A DNA stretch of 64,000 nucleotides from Lebetimonas sp. JH292 (GCF_000523275.1 NZ_ATHQ01000001.1:909799-973798); one strand, 5' to 3'; counted from the first letter of the stretch, positions 37,336 through 46,307 are shown. A program made the numbers and translations. Notes: generated by a model not told the origin, from the letters alone.

Positions 37336-37813
37336 CTTTTTACGAATTGGAAAAAGAGTGTAAAAAAAGGAAAAGAAACCGTTTTTTATTTTTGTTTTTT
37401 TTAATTTTTTTAATATTTTTCTTTATAAAAAAATAAAAAGATATTAAAAAAACAAAAAAGAAAAAAATTAAAAAAAAAAATTAAAATAATCAAATAAACA
37501 GCAATTTACAAAAATTATTAAATCCAAAAAAGAATTATTAAATATTTCAACCCTGCCTTCGTATGAAACATGTATAACACTTGCCAAAAATTATTATAAA
37601 AACGGTGATTATGAAAATGCTTTAAAATGGGCAAAAAATGCCAATTTGCAAAATAAAAATAAACCTGAAAGCTGGATTATTGTGGCCAAAAGTCTTTATA
37701 AATTAAATCAAAAACAAAAAGCGATTAAAATTTTAAAAATTTATTATGATTATACTAAAAATAAAGATATTTTAAATATTATAGAAAGGATGAAAAATGG
37801 GGAAACTTTTTAG
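37332..37813 (+). CDS. MshN-like membrane-anchored TPR protein, broken in a poly-A region
   Basis: ATG overlaps the mshM stop (ATGA). First frame: basic N-terminus and membrane helix (RFLFLFFLIFLIFFFIKK), then a stop at 37434. From about 37500 another frame gives SNKQQFTKIIKSKKELLNIS and TPR helices (ITLAKNYYKNGDYENALKW, PESWIIVAKSLYKLNQKQKA), ending at 37813. Between 37430 and 37500 the DNA is nearly pure A with several homopolymers of 6-11, so more than one indel is needed. The order M-N-E fits MshN, or Cj1472c of Campylobacter. Confidence 0.65.
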
Positions 37814-38303
37814 CGTTTTTATTTTATTGACAGTTTTTTTAAATGCTTCAATAATTGATGAATATAAAAATAAAAATTATAATAAAATATGCAGTTATAA
37901 AAATATAATGAAATATAAAAAAAATGAAAAAATTCTCTCAGTTATAGGTGTATCCTGTGTAAAAATAAACAGTTTATATTTGCTTCCATATATTATTAAT
38001 TATTTAAAGCATACAACAGTCGGCAGAAAAAACGCTATTTATTTTCTTGTAATATTTAATGAAAAAAAACTTCTTTATTCATTTTTGTTTGATAATTTTA
38101 ATGTCAGCGATTTTAATTTTCCAAAAACCGGGCATATTTTATCTACAGTTTTTAATGCTGTTAAAAATAAGAAGTATAAAAAAACGGGTGAGGTTTATTT
38201 AATCAAAAAAAACGATATAACCATAAAAATGTATAAAGAAAATGATAAAATGATAATAGAAAAGATTAAAGGTAAAAAAATAAAAAGGTATTGGTTCAGA
38301 TGA
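37797..38303 (+). CDS. exported protein of unknown function in the pilus operon
   Basis: 168 residues, signal peptide (about 1-17), mature part Lys/Asn-rich with two Cys (CSYKN, VSCVK) that could pair, and a beta-rich C-terminal end. I recognise no family. It lies between the MshN-like and MshE-like genes with ATGA-type overlaps on both sides, a position that has no counterpart in the Vibrio MSHA operon, so it may be a lineage-specific part of the machine. AAAGGA precedes ATG 37797. Confidence 0.8.
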   Translation: MGKLFSVFILLTVFLNASIIDEYKNKNYNKICSYKNIMKYKKNEKILSVIGVSCVKINSLYLLPYIINYLKHTTVGRKNAIYFLVIFNEKKLLYSFLFDNFNVSDFNFPKTGHILSTVFNAVKNKKYKKTGEVYLIKKNDITIKMYKENDKMIIEKIKGKKIKRYWFR

Positions 38304-39973
38304 TTAGAAAAAATGTAAGATTAGGGGATTTATTAATACAAAATAAAATAATTAACGAAGAAGAATTAAACAATGCTCTTGAAAAACAAAAAGAATTAAA
38401 AAAAGAGGGGGTTTATAAAAAACTTGGCGAAATATTAATTGAACTCGGTTTTGCAACGGAAAAAGAGATACTTGAAACACTTTCTCGTCAGCTTGGATAT
38501 CCTTTTGTAGATTTATTTGGTGAAAAAGTAGATTATGATTTGATGAGCTCATTTCCAATTGCTTTGCTCGAAAGACATAAGATTCTGCCTTTTAGAAAAG
38601 ATGACGAATATATTTATGTTGCCACTTCAGACCCTCTTGATTATGAAGCGGTGGAAACGGTTGAAAAATTTTCTCCAAAACCTCTTCAAATATATATAGC
38701 TTTAAGCAAAGATATAAATGCCATACTTGAGAGGTTAAAAGTTACCATTTCAACCAACGAATTGATTAAAAAGGTAAAAATTGAACTTCAAAAAGGAGGT
38801 GGGGAAAATATAGCCGCAATAGATGAGCTTTTGGATGTAATAATTCAAAATGCGATAAAACAGCGTTCAACCGATATTCATATAGAACCGGGAAGATACA
38901 ATTTTTCGGTAAGAAGCAGAATAGACGGGGTTTTAAGAGAGCTTTTTTCTTTCGATAAAGATATATATTTTCCTTTGATTTCCAAAATTAAATTACTCTC
39001 AAATATGGATATCAGTGAAAAAAGAAGACCGCAGGATGGAAGATTTACAAAAAATTATAATAACCGTATTTATGATTTCAGGGTTTCCACCACACCAACT
39101 CTTCATGGAGAAAGCGTAGTTTTAAGGGTACTTGATCAGCAAAAAATTCTTCTTAGACTTACCGAACTTGGAATGAGCGAATATAATTTAAAAAGATTTG
39201 AAAAACTTATCCACACCCCTTATGGAATAGTGTTTGTAACAGGTCCTACAGGAAGCGGTAAAACAACCACTTTATATGCTGCACTGAATGAATTAAAAGG
39301 AGTTGATAAAAAAATTATTACCGTAGAAGATCCTGTGGAATATGAAATTCCTCTGATTCAACAAATTCCTGTTAATTATAAAATAGGTGTAACATTTGCC
39401 GTGGCTTTAAGAAGTATTTTAAGGCAGGACCCTGATATTATAATGATAGGTGAAGTCAGAGACACTGAAACACTTACCGCTTCTATTCAGGCGGCACTTA
39501 CCGGACATTTGGTGCTTGCTACGCTTCATACAAACGATGCACCAAGTGCAATTACAAGAATGGTTCAGATGGGGGCGGAAAATTATCTGGTGGCCGACGC
39601 TTTGATCGGAGTGGTTGCCCAAAGACTTGTAAGAAAAATTTGTCCTTACTGCAAAGAAGTTTTTCATCCAAGCAAGCAGGAACTGGAATTAATAAAACCG
39701 TATTTAAAAGAAAATATTACCTTTTACAAAGGCAAAGGATGTAAGGAATGTAATTTTACCGGATATTTGGGGCGTGAAATGATAAGCGAAGTATTAATTA
39801 TTAATGATAAACTGGCCCATTTGATAGCGAACAGCAAAGACAAGGTTGAAATTCTCGAAATTGCAAAAGAACTTGGGTTTGTAAGTATGATAGATGACGG
39901 CATAAATAAAGTAAAATCAGGTATTACTACATTAGAAGAAATCTTGAGGGTTGTAAAAGTAGATGTGGTTTAA
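38300..39973 (+). CDS. MshE/CtsE (GspE/PilB-type) assembly ATPase
   Basis: 557 residues. N-terminal MshEN-like domain (about 1-140: LGDLLIQNKIINEEELNNAL, a motif linked to cyclic-di-GMP binding in MshE), Walker A GPTGSGKTTTLYA, Walker B-type RQDPDIIMIGEVRD, and zinc Cys pairs CPYC and CKEC. Powers pilus polymerisation. ATG 38300 overlaps the upstream stop; TTG 38291 is in frame but less likely. Confidence 0.93.
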   Translation: MIRKNVRLGDLLIQNKIINEEELNNALEKQKELKKEGVYKKLGEILIELGFATEKEILETLSRQLGYPFVDLFGEKVDYDLMSSFPIALLERHKILPFRKDDEYIYVATSDPLDYEAVETVEKFSPKPLQIYIALSKDINAILERLKVTISTNELIKKVKIELQKGGGENIAAIDELLDVIIQNAIKQRSTDIHIEPGRYNFSVRSRIDGVLRELFSFDKDIYFPLISKIKLLSNMDISEKRRPQDGRFTKNYNNRIYDFRVSTTPTLHGESVVLRVLDQQKILLRLTELGMSEYNLKRFEKLIHTPYGIVFVTGPTGSGKTTTLYAALNELKGVDKKIITVEDPVEYEIPLIQQIPVNYKIGVTFAVALRSILRQDPDIIMIGEVRDTETLTASIQAALTGHLVLATLHTNDAPSAITRMVQMGAENYLVADALIGVVAQRLVRKICPYCKEVFHPSKQELELIKPYLKENITFYKGKGCKECNFTGYLGREMISEVLIINDKLAHLIANSKDKVEILEIAKELGFVSMIDDGINKVKSGITTLEEILRVVKVDVV

Positions 39974-41183
39974 AATAGATTATATAAAAAACGGAAAATT
40001 ATATTCAAAAACACTTAAAGCAAAAAGCATTAACGAAGCTGTAAAATTATTAAAAAAAAGAGATAACAGGGCAATAATCAGAGATATAAAAAAAATTGAA
40101 AAAGAATCTTTAATAGACGAATTTTTAACAAAACTTGATTTGGCAAAAATCGATTTTGAAGAATATATAAGCGTTATTGATCAATTATATGTAATGCTTG
40201 ATGCCGGACTTGGTATAGATACAGTAATAGATAATATAAAAGAAAATATAAAAAATAAAAAATTAAAAAAAATATTTTTTTCACTTGCAAATGATATTAG
40301 AGCCGGTCTTTCACTGAGCGATAGTGTTAAAAAGTTTGAAAAAGATTTGGGCACATTAAGTACAGCAATGGTTTCTTTGGGTGAAGAAACAGGGGATCTG
40401 GCAAGGGCGATGCATGATCTCTCTCAAATTTTAAGTGAAATTTTGGAAAACAGAAAAAGACTTAAAAAAGCAACCCGTTATCCTGTTTTTATTATATTTG
40501 CAATGATGATTGCATTTGTAGTGGTGATTTTATTTGTAATTCCTCCATTTAAATCCCTTTTTGCCTCTCTTCATACCGAATTGCCGCTTCCTACAAGGTT
40601 TTTATTATGGATAGAATATGCATTTGAACAATATGGACTTTATGTATTAGCAGGTGCTGTAATAATTTTTGGAATATTAACATATATTTATAATACCAGT
40701 GAAAAAGCAAGACTTAAAATGGATAAATTTATGCTTAAAATTTATATAGTGGGTCCCGTTATAAAGTTGGCTATGATTGGCAGGTTTATTTTTGTAATGC
40801 AAAGACTTATTGATGCGGGGATTCCTATAATTAATGCAGTGGAAATTGCTTTAAATATTGTTGATAACAGATTTATCTACAAAAGACTGATACTGATTAA
40901 AAATTCCATTCAGATGGGTGGGACTGTAAAGCAGGGCTTTGTTGAGAGCGGACTGTTTGAAAATATGATAATTCAAATGATAGCGGCTGGGGAAGAATCG
41001 GGCTCGCTTGTACTTATGCTTCAAAAGGCAAGCAATTATTATCTGAGTAAATACAGGTATATTGTTGATAATATTGCAGCGCTGATTGAACCTGTTTTAA
41101 TAGCTGCAATAGCGGGATTTGTATTTACACTGGCACTTGGAATATTTTTGCCGATGTGGAATCTTACAGAAGCAATGCAATAG
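39963..41183 (+). CDS. MshG/CtsF (GspF/PilC-type) inner-membrane platform protein
   Basis: 406 residues: two T2SSF domains, each followed by membrane helices (about 173-196, 220-240 and 374-397), with repeated GLGIDTVI / AGIPIINAV and GEETGDLARAM / GEESGSLVLML motifs. Forms the inner-membrane base acted on by the ATPase. 11-base overlap with the ATPase gene. Confidence 0.93.
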   Translation: MWFKIDYIKNGKLYSKTLKAKSINEAVKLLKKRDNRAIIRDIKKIEKESLIDEFLTKLDLAKIDFEEYISVIDQLYVMLDAGLGIDTVIDNIKENIKNKKLKKIFFSLANDIRAGLSLSDSVKKFEKDLGTLSTAMVSLGEETGDLARAMHDLSQILSEILENRKRLKKATRYPVFIIFAMMIAFVVVILFVIPPFKSLFASLHTELPLPTRFLLWIEYAFEQYGLYVLAGAVIIFGILTYIYNTSEKARLKMDKFMLKIYIVGPVIKLAMIGRFIFVMQRLIDAGIPIINAVEIALNIVDNRFIYKRLILIKNSIQMGGTVKQGFVESGLFENMIIQMIAAGEESGSLVLMLQKASNYYLSKYRYIVDNIAALIEPVLIAAIAGFVFTLALGIFLPMWNLTEAMQ

Positions 41184-41191
41184 GGGAAATT

Positions 41192-41287
41192 ATGGGAATA
41201 GAAACTGGTAGTATAGTTATAGCGATAATTAGTACGATTATTTTGGCTTTTGCTTTATGGATAATATATAAAATTTCGAATATATAA
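41192..41287 (+). CDS. 31-residue single-helix membrane peptide
   Basis: ATG 41192 with AGGGGAAAT just upstream; reads MGIETGSIVIAIISTIILAF then ALWIIYKISNI and stops. One membrane helix with no charged cluster. It sits between the platform gene and the major pilin, where Vibrio has the small mshF, but at 31 residues it is far shorter. Could be chance; the good ribosome site and purely hydrophobic helix argue for a real gene. Confidence 0.5.
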   Translation: MGIETGSIVIAIISTIILAFALWIIYKISNI

Positions 41288-41315
41288 AAAAATAATGAAA
41301 TATTTATTAATTCAC

Positions 41316-41343
41316 TTGATTTTAAAAAAAAATGTAGTATAAT
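41316..41343 (+). promoter_or_regulatory. likely promoter of the major pilin gene
   Basis: TTGATT (41316-41321), 16-base spacer, TATAAT (41338-41343), about 26 bases before the pilin ATG, which has AAGGAG upstream. A separate strong promoter suits a pilin needed in higher amount than the assembly proteins. Confidence 0.65.
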
Positions 41344-41368
41344 TATTAAAATTTAAAAAGGAGTAGAA

Positions 41369-41836
41369 ATGAGAAAAGGTTTTACGTTAATTGAATTAAT
41401 TTTTGTTATTGTAATTATCGGTCTTTTAGCAGCAGTTGCAGTTCCTAAATTTTTAAATCTAAAACAAAATGCAGAGGCAGCGCCATTGTTAGAGGCAATA
41501 AATGATTTAAACGGAAGTGGTGGAGCAAGTGCTTATCTGAATGCATCAGAATTGAGAGGAATTAAAGATAATGAGTTAAATATAACTAATTTCTATAAAT
41601 TTCAAGGCGGTTATTGGACAGTATCAACTGACAATAAAACTGCTACATATAGAAGCGGATATACTGATTTAAATGCCACTATTTCTTATAACAATAATGG
41701 TACAGCAACTGTAACAAATTATTGTGATACCACATCAGATCAAGGAAAAGCAGCTGAAGGTTATTTAAAAGCTCATGGTTTAGATTGTTCACCAACTGGA
41801 ACTTCCTATACTATAAATTTAGCAACACAAAAATAA
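41369..41836 (+). CDS. major pilin candidate (MshA-like prepilin)
   Basis: 155 residues with a textbook leader RKGFTLIELIFVIVIIGLLA: cleavage between Gly and Phe, Glu at +5. The mature domain has a C-terminal Cys pair (YCDT..., LDCS) spanning a D-region-like loop. Own promoter and the G/F leader suggest the main subunit. A second prepilin follows four bases later. Confidence 0.9.
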   Translation: MRKGFTLIELIFVIVIIGLLAAVAVPKFLNLKQNAEAAPLLEAINDLNGSGGASAYLNASELRGIKDNELNITNFYKFQGGYWTVSTDNKTATYRSGYTDLNATISYNNNGTATVTNYCDTTSDQGKAAEGYLKAHGLDCSPTGTSYTINLATQK

Positions 41837-41839
41837 TTA

Positions 41840-42329
41840 ATGGGAAGAGCATTTACATTAATAGAAATTATTTTTGTAATTGTTCTCATAGGTCTTCTGG
41901 CCTCTGTGGCCATACCTAAGTTTACCAATCTTACAACAAATGCAAAAAATTCCGCGCTTAAATCAATAATTACTTCTGTCCAGTCTTCAATTGACAATAT
42001 TCATTCTCAGTGGGTTGTAAATGATGATTTTAAATGGATCGGGGCTGACGGAATTGACCGATTTTGACAATAATACAGGTTATCCTAAAAAATTAGATGA
42101 GGGTAAAAATACAAACAAACTTTTTTCTTATGTTTTAAAAGTGCCTGTTTTAAGTTGCGGGAATAAAAATTCAGGCTGTTTTGAAGAGTATGATGATAAT
42201 AAATACGAATATAAATACAATTCTTCAAAAGATTTAAAATTTCATTATGACAGCTCAAGCGGATTAATTGTATGTGATGACGGAGATGGAGTAAGTAAAG
42301 AGGAATGTGAAAATCTATTATTTAAATAG
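41840..42329 (+). CDS. second MSHA-type prepilin, one frameshift
   Basis: Leader GRAFTLIEIIFVIVLIGLLA. The first frame stops at 42067; a run of four G at about 42041-42044 with one extra base explains the shift into LTELTDFDNNTGYPKKLDEG and onwards to a stop at 42329. Joined length is about 162 residues with two Cys pairs. Its last 85 bases overlap the convergent kinase gene. Confidence 0.8.
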
Positions 42330-43270
42330 GCAAGATAAATCCTAAATCCTTTTTTTTCTTTAGCTAATTCTATCTTTCCTTTATGAGCTTCTATAATTTC
42401 CTTACTTAAAGCAAGTCCAAGACCGTTACCTTTTGTTTTTGTGGATTTAAAAGGTGTAAAAAGTATATTTTTATCTTCTATTTCTTTTCCGGAATCATAA
42501 ATATTAATAATATGATAATTATCTTTTTTATCGTATAAAATTTCAATTAATCCTTCTTCATTTTCATCTTCTTCTATTGCATCAATCGCATTTATTAACA
42601 TATTTTGAAGAACGAGTAATATTAAATCATAATCGGCATTTATTTCAATGTCAGGTAAAAAGAATATAAATTCTATGTTTTTAGAATATGAATAATATTT
42701 TATAATCTCTTCCAAATCTTTTTGTAATTCGCTTAAAAAAAAGATTCTTTTATTAAGTTTTAAGCCTTTTGAAAAAAGAAGAGTCGATTTAATTATTCTT
42801 TCAATCCTGAAAATTGAGCTTTTTGCTTCATTAATTAATTCATTGTTTGGACATTCTTTTTTTAATAAAGACAAAAGTATGGAAATAGAACCTATTGGGT
42901 TTCTTATTTCATGTGCTAAATGTGCTGCCATCTGACCCATTGAGATTAATCTTTCATTTCTTTTTTGTTCAGTTATATCTGTTGCGCTTATTATTTTTTT
43001 GTTTTCAATTTTTGAGCTTCTGATTAAATAGACTTTATCATTTATCTCTATTTCCCCTTCATTTGGAATAAAATTAAACTCATTGGTTTTAGAATTCTCG
43101 GCAATAATTTCCTCATTTTCATCTATAACCCATAGAGCATGTGGTAAAAATTCAATAACCCCATTTAATATGTTTTTTAATTCAATAAATTCGTTTTCTA
43201 CTTCATAAGTCCTCTCAATTAATGTTTCAAGATTTTTTATCAGCTCTTCATTTTCTTTTGAAATATTCAT
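42245..43270 (-). CDS. flgS: cytoplasmic histidine kinase, FlgS-like
   Basis: 341 residues, no membrane segment. PAS-like region (FLPHALWVIDENEEIIAEN, about 53-71), phospho-acceptor helix AHLAHEIRNPIGSIS (about 116-130), HATPase domain (NMLINAIDAIE; STKTKGNGLGLALS). The N-terminus and NtrB-like design fit FlgS, the sigma-54 flagellar kinase of Campylobacter and Helicobacter; its partner FlgR is not in the window. The last 22 or so residues (NNRFSHSSLLTPSPSS..) are antisense to the pilin and look like read-through. Confidence 0.75.
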   Translation of the reverse strand: MNISKENEELIKNLETLIERTYEVENEFIELKNILNGVIEFLPHALWVIDENEEIIAENSKTNEFNFIPNEGEIEINDKVYLIRSSKIENKKIISATDITEQKRNERLISMGQMAAHLAHEIRNPIGSISILLSLLKKECPNNELINEAKSSIFRIERIIKSTLLFSKGLKLNKRIFFLSELQKDLEEIIKYYSYSKNIEFIFFLPDIEINADYDLILLVLQNMLINAIDAIEEDENEEGLIEILYDKKDNYHIINIYDSGKEIEDKNILFTPFKSTKTKGNGLGLALSKEIIEAHKGKIELAKEKKGFRIYLAYLNNRFSHSSLLTPSPSSHTINPLELS

Positions 43271-44811
43271 TTCATATATTCCTCAATATTTTCTCTTAAT
43301 TTTCTTTTTAAAACTTTTCCGGTGGCATTTTTTGGAAGTTCATCTATTACATAAAAAGCTTTTGGGATTTTATAATTTGCAAGATGTTTTTTTAAGTATT
43401 TTTTAAATTCTATTTCATTAAATTCTGCATTGTCTTCAAGCTCAATAAATGCAACAGGAATTTCATCATTATTTTCTTTTTTTCCAATTACCGCACACTC
43501 TTTAATTCCCGGAAATTTCAGGCAGATTTCTTCTATTTCTCTTGGATAAATATTTACGCCTTTAGAAATAATCAAATCTTTTTTTCTATCAAGTATATAA
43601 ATATACCCGTCTTCATCTATTTTTCCAATATCTCCCGTAAGCAGCCATCCATTAATAATGGTTTGTTGAGTGGCGTCTTCCCTTTTATAGTAGCCTTTCA
43701 TGACATTATCGCCTTTTACGATAATTTCACCGGCAACTCCTTTCGGCACTTCAATTAATTCATCATTTACTATTTTTACTTCAACTCCCGGAATTGCGGG
43801 GCCGACTGAAGAAGGTTTTTGAAGCTCGGCTCTGTTGACCGCCACTACAGGGGAGCATTCGCTAAGTCCGTAACCTTCAAGCAGTTTTGCCCTTTTGAAT
43901 TTTTTTGAAAATCTCTCCAGCACTTCCCCGGCGAGAGGTGCGGCTCCTGAAACAAAAAACCTTATTTTATTAAACCAATGAAAATAAAAAGGAAGTTTTG
44001 CCCTTGAGAGTGCTGAATAAACATCCGGAACACCTGTGAAAATTGTAACTCTTTTTAGTAGAGTCTCTTTAATAATTTTACTAAAAGGCATAATTGAGCG
44101 TATTATTACAACAGGGGAACCGTAAAACATTGGAAGTAAAATATTAACAGTCAGGGTGAATGAGTGAAACATAGGAAGATATGCTATAAATCTGTCTTTA
44201 TTTGTAAGTTTAATAAGCTCATTTATCCCGTAGATGTTTGAGAAAAAATTTTTGTATGTAAGCATTGCCCCTTTTGGTTTTCCGGTAGTTCCGGATGTAT
44301 AAATAATTACCGCCAAATCATTTCTTTTAGGAAGTTCTTTTACTTCATGAGATTCAAAGTTTGAGAGTATTTCAGAAAAAGAGATATTATTTTCATCTAT
44401 ATTTTCAACTTCACCTTCCCAAATAATTTTTTTAATATTTGTATTGTTTCTTATATTTTTTAGATTGTTTTTAAATTTGCTTGAAGCTATTAAAATTTCA
44501 GCTTCAGTGTCATTTAAAATAAAAGTAATTTCTTCTTCTTTTAAAAACGTATTAACCGGTACGGCAACGGCAGAGAGTTTTTGTATGGCAAGAATTGCAA
44601 CAATAAATTCTATTGAATTTCCAACTAAAACAGGAACTAAATCACCTTTTTTAACACCTATTATTTCCAAAGCCCTGGCAAATGTGTCAACTTTTTTTTT
44701 GACTCTCTCCCAGGAAATTTTTCTGTTATTTAGAAAATAGGCAGGTTTGTTTTTTAAATTTTTTGCATTTTTTTCAAGTATTTCATAGAAGTTATTATAT
44801 TGATAATTCAT
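43267..44811 (-). CDS. long-chain acyl-CoA ligase (AMP-forming)
   Basis: 514 residues, ANL superfamily. P-loop-like IYTSGTTGKPKGAML (about 169-183), A5 EGYGLSECSPVV, A7 LTGDIGKID and A10 KNATGKVLKRKL. Fatty-acyl-CoA synthetase by overall pattern (FadD-like); substrate chain length is not fixed by sequence. Start overlaps nothing; the 3' end overlaps the kinase start by four bases. Confidence 0.88.
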   Translation of the reverse strand: MNYQYNNFYEILEKNAKNLKNKPAYFLNNRKISWERVKKKVDTFARALEIIGVKKGDLVPVLVGNSIEFIVAILAIQKLSAVAVPVNTFLKEEEITFILNDTEAEILIASSKFKNNLKNIRNNTNIKKIIWEGEVENIDENNISFSEILSNFESHEVKELPKRNDLAVIIYTSGTTGKPKGAMLTYKNFFSNIYGINELIKLTNKDRFIAYLPMFHSFTLTVNILLPMFYGSPVVIIRSIMPFSKIIKETLLKRVTIFTGVPDVYSALSRAKLPFYFHWFNKIRFFVSGAAPLAGEVLERFSKKFKRAKLLEGYGLSECSPVVAVNRAELQKPSSVGPAIPGVEVKIVNDELIEVPKGVAGEIIVKGDNVMKGYYKREDATQQTIINGWLLTGDIGKIDEDGYIYILDRKKDLIISKGVNIYPREIEEICLKFPGIKECAVIGKKENNDEIPVAFIELEDNAEFNEIEFKKYLKKHLANYKIPKAFYVIDELPKNATGKVLKRKLRENIEEYMK

Positions 44812-44849
44812 AAAATTACCTTTTTATCATTATTATATCAAATTATTAA

Positions 44850-44884
44850 TTTTCCATTTTATATTCTCAATTATCCATTATTTA
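44850..44884. repeat. heptamer array at the 3' end of rsmI
   Basis: TTTTCCA, TTTTATA, TTCTCAA, TTATCCA, TTATTTA in phase. The rsmI stop codon (44871-44873) lies inside it. Confidence 0.65.
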
Positions 44885-45662
44885 ACAGTGAATTGTATAT
44901 CTCTTTTTGTGATTTTTCACTTATTTTAGCAAGAAGTTTTGATTTTTCTTTTATGGGAAGGTTAAGGTTTAATATGTCTTCATAAGTCAGATTTAGTGTT
45001 TTTGTTTTTTCGGCTTTGTTTATTACAACAACCCATTCGCCTTTAGTATTATCTAACTTTATATCTTTTGCTTTTGCTTTTATAAATTTTTCATGAATTT
45101 TTGATATTTCTTTTATTAGAAAAATTTCTCTGTTTTCATCTATTTTTTGAATTTCTTTAATCAGTTTTTCAATTCTGTGAGGAGCTTCGTAAAGAATAGA
45201 AATTTTGCCTGTTTGCATAATTTCATATAATTTATCGGTTCTTTCTTTTCCTTTATTTGGTAAAAACATATAAAAACAAAATTCACCTTCAAATCCGCTT
45301 GCAACAAAAGCTGTTACAAAAGCGCTTGGTCCCGGTAAAACAGTATAGGGTATATTGTTTTTCTGACAAAACCGAATTAATTTACTACCTGGGTCACTTA
45401 TTCCTGGCATTCCGGCATCACTGACGTAAGAGCATTCTTTAGTTTTCAAAAGATTTATATCCAGGCTGTTAATTATTTTTGATTCATTATGTGAATGCAT
45501 CGAAATAAAAAATTTATTTAGTGGGATGTTTAACAGATTCAGAAGTTTTTTTGTTACCCTTGTGTCTTCGCAAAATATAATTTCGGAATTTTCAAGGGCT
45601 AAAAGAGCCCTTTTTGTAATATCGGCTAAATTTCCAATTGGTGTTGGAACAAAATATATCAA
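44871..45662 (-). CDS. rsmI: 16S rRNA (cytidine-1402-2'-O)-methyltransferase
   Basis: 263 residues. Tetrapyrrole-methylase fold: FVPTPIGNLADITKRAL at the start, ISMHSHNE, SDAGMPGISDPGSKL and LPGPSAFVTAF. Modifies C1402 in the decoding centre. Its 3' end is made of a heptamer repeat, so the C-terminal residues (NSLLNNG) may not be ancestral. Confidence 0.95.
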   Translation of the reverse strand: MIYFVPTPIGNLADITKRALLALENSEIIFCEDTRVTKKLLNLLNIPLNKFFISMHSHNESKIINSLDINLLKTKECSYVSDAGMPGISDPGSKLIRFCQKNNIPYTVLPGPSAFVTAFVASGFEGEFCFYMFLPNKGKERTDKLYEIMQTGKISILYEAPHRIEKLIKEIQKIDENREIFLIKEISKIHEKFIKAKAKDIKLDNTKGEWVVVINKAEKTKTLNLTYEDILNLNLPIKEKSKLLAKISEKSQKEIYNSLLNNG

Positions 45663-45863
45663 TTATTTTAAGCCGTATTTTTTCTTAAATTTCTCTACTT
45701 TTCCGCCTCTGTCTAAGTTTCTTTCCTGTCCTGTATAGAAAGGATGACATTTATCGCATACTTCAATTCTGAGTGTAGGTTGATTTGAAAGTATTTCAAA
45801 AGTGTGACCGCATGTGCATGTAACCTGACAAGTCAAATATTTGGGATGTATACCTTTTTTCAT
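45663..45863 (-). CDS. rpmE: 50S ribosomal protein L31
   Basis: 66 residues, zinc (C+) form with the Cys in TCTCGHTFE and [13 protein letters not shown]. Abuts rsmI, as in Campylobacter. Confidence 0.96.
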   Translation of the reverse strand: MKKGIHPKYLTCQVTCTCGHTFEILSNQPTLRIEVCDKCHPFYTGQERNLDRGGKVEKFKKKYGLK

Positions 45864-45873
45864 TTATCTCTCC

Positions 45874-46224
45874 TTATAGTGCCTCTTTAGCTTTTTGAAC
45901 AACCGCAGCAAAAACTTCAGGTTCGTTCATAGCTAAATCGGCAAGTATTTTTCTATCAAGTTCGATGCCGGCTTTTTTAAGCCCGTTTATAAATCTTGAA
46001 TAACTAATATCGTTTAATCTGCATGCGGCATTAATTCTTACAATCCATAATTTTCTGAAATCTCTTTTTTTCTGTTTCCTGTCTCTAAAAGCGTATACAA
46101 GACTTCTTTCAATCTGTTCTTTGGCTTTTCTAAAATGTTTTCTTCTGCCAGAATAGAAGCCTTTAGCCATTTTTAATATTTTTTTATGTCTTTTTCTTCT
46201 TACCGTTCCTGTTTTTACTCTCAT
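45874..46224 (-). CDS. rplT: 50S ribosomal protein L20
   Basis: 116 residues, [20 protein letters not shown] at the start. The frame is open up to 46251, but AAGGAG sits just before ATG 46224, which gives the family's normal N-terminus. Needed for early 50S assembly; in other bacteria it represses its own operon by binding mRNA. infC is not adjacent. Confidence 0.96.
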   Translation of the reverse strand: MRVKTGTVRRKRHKKILKMAKGFYSGRRKHFRKAKEQIERSLVYAFRDRKQKKRDFRKLWIVRINAACRLNDISYSRFINGLKKAGIELDRKILADLAMNEPEVFAAVVQKAKEAL

Positions 46225-46235
46225 TATTTCTCCTT

Positions 46236-46307
46236 GTTTTTTGGCGTGCAAACTTTCGCAACTTAGCCTTTTAGGCGGGGTCTTTTACCCACTTGGCCAC
46301 TTCTACA
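46236..46307 (-). promoter_or_regulatory. structured spacer between rpmI and rplT, possible L20 mRNA-binding site
   Basis: On the minus strand the gap holds GTGGCCAAGTGGGTAAAAGA, a GGGT/ACCC hairpin, a GCC/GGC hairpin and a TGCG..TGCA pairing. AAGTGGGTAAA resembles the 23S rRNA segment around helices 39-41 bound by L20, so an autoregulatory mimic is possible. GTGGCCAAGTGG also looks like the D-arm of tRNA-Cys, but no T-arm or acceptor stem completes it. Function is inferred from place and similarity only. Confidence 0.4.

Noticed and set aside
46236-46307. Intact tRNA gene between rpmI and rplT
   Set aside because: Only a D-arm-like part can be found; there is no T-loop, acceptor stem or CCA end.
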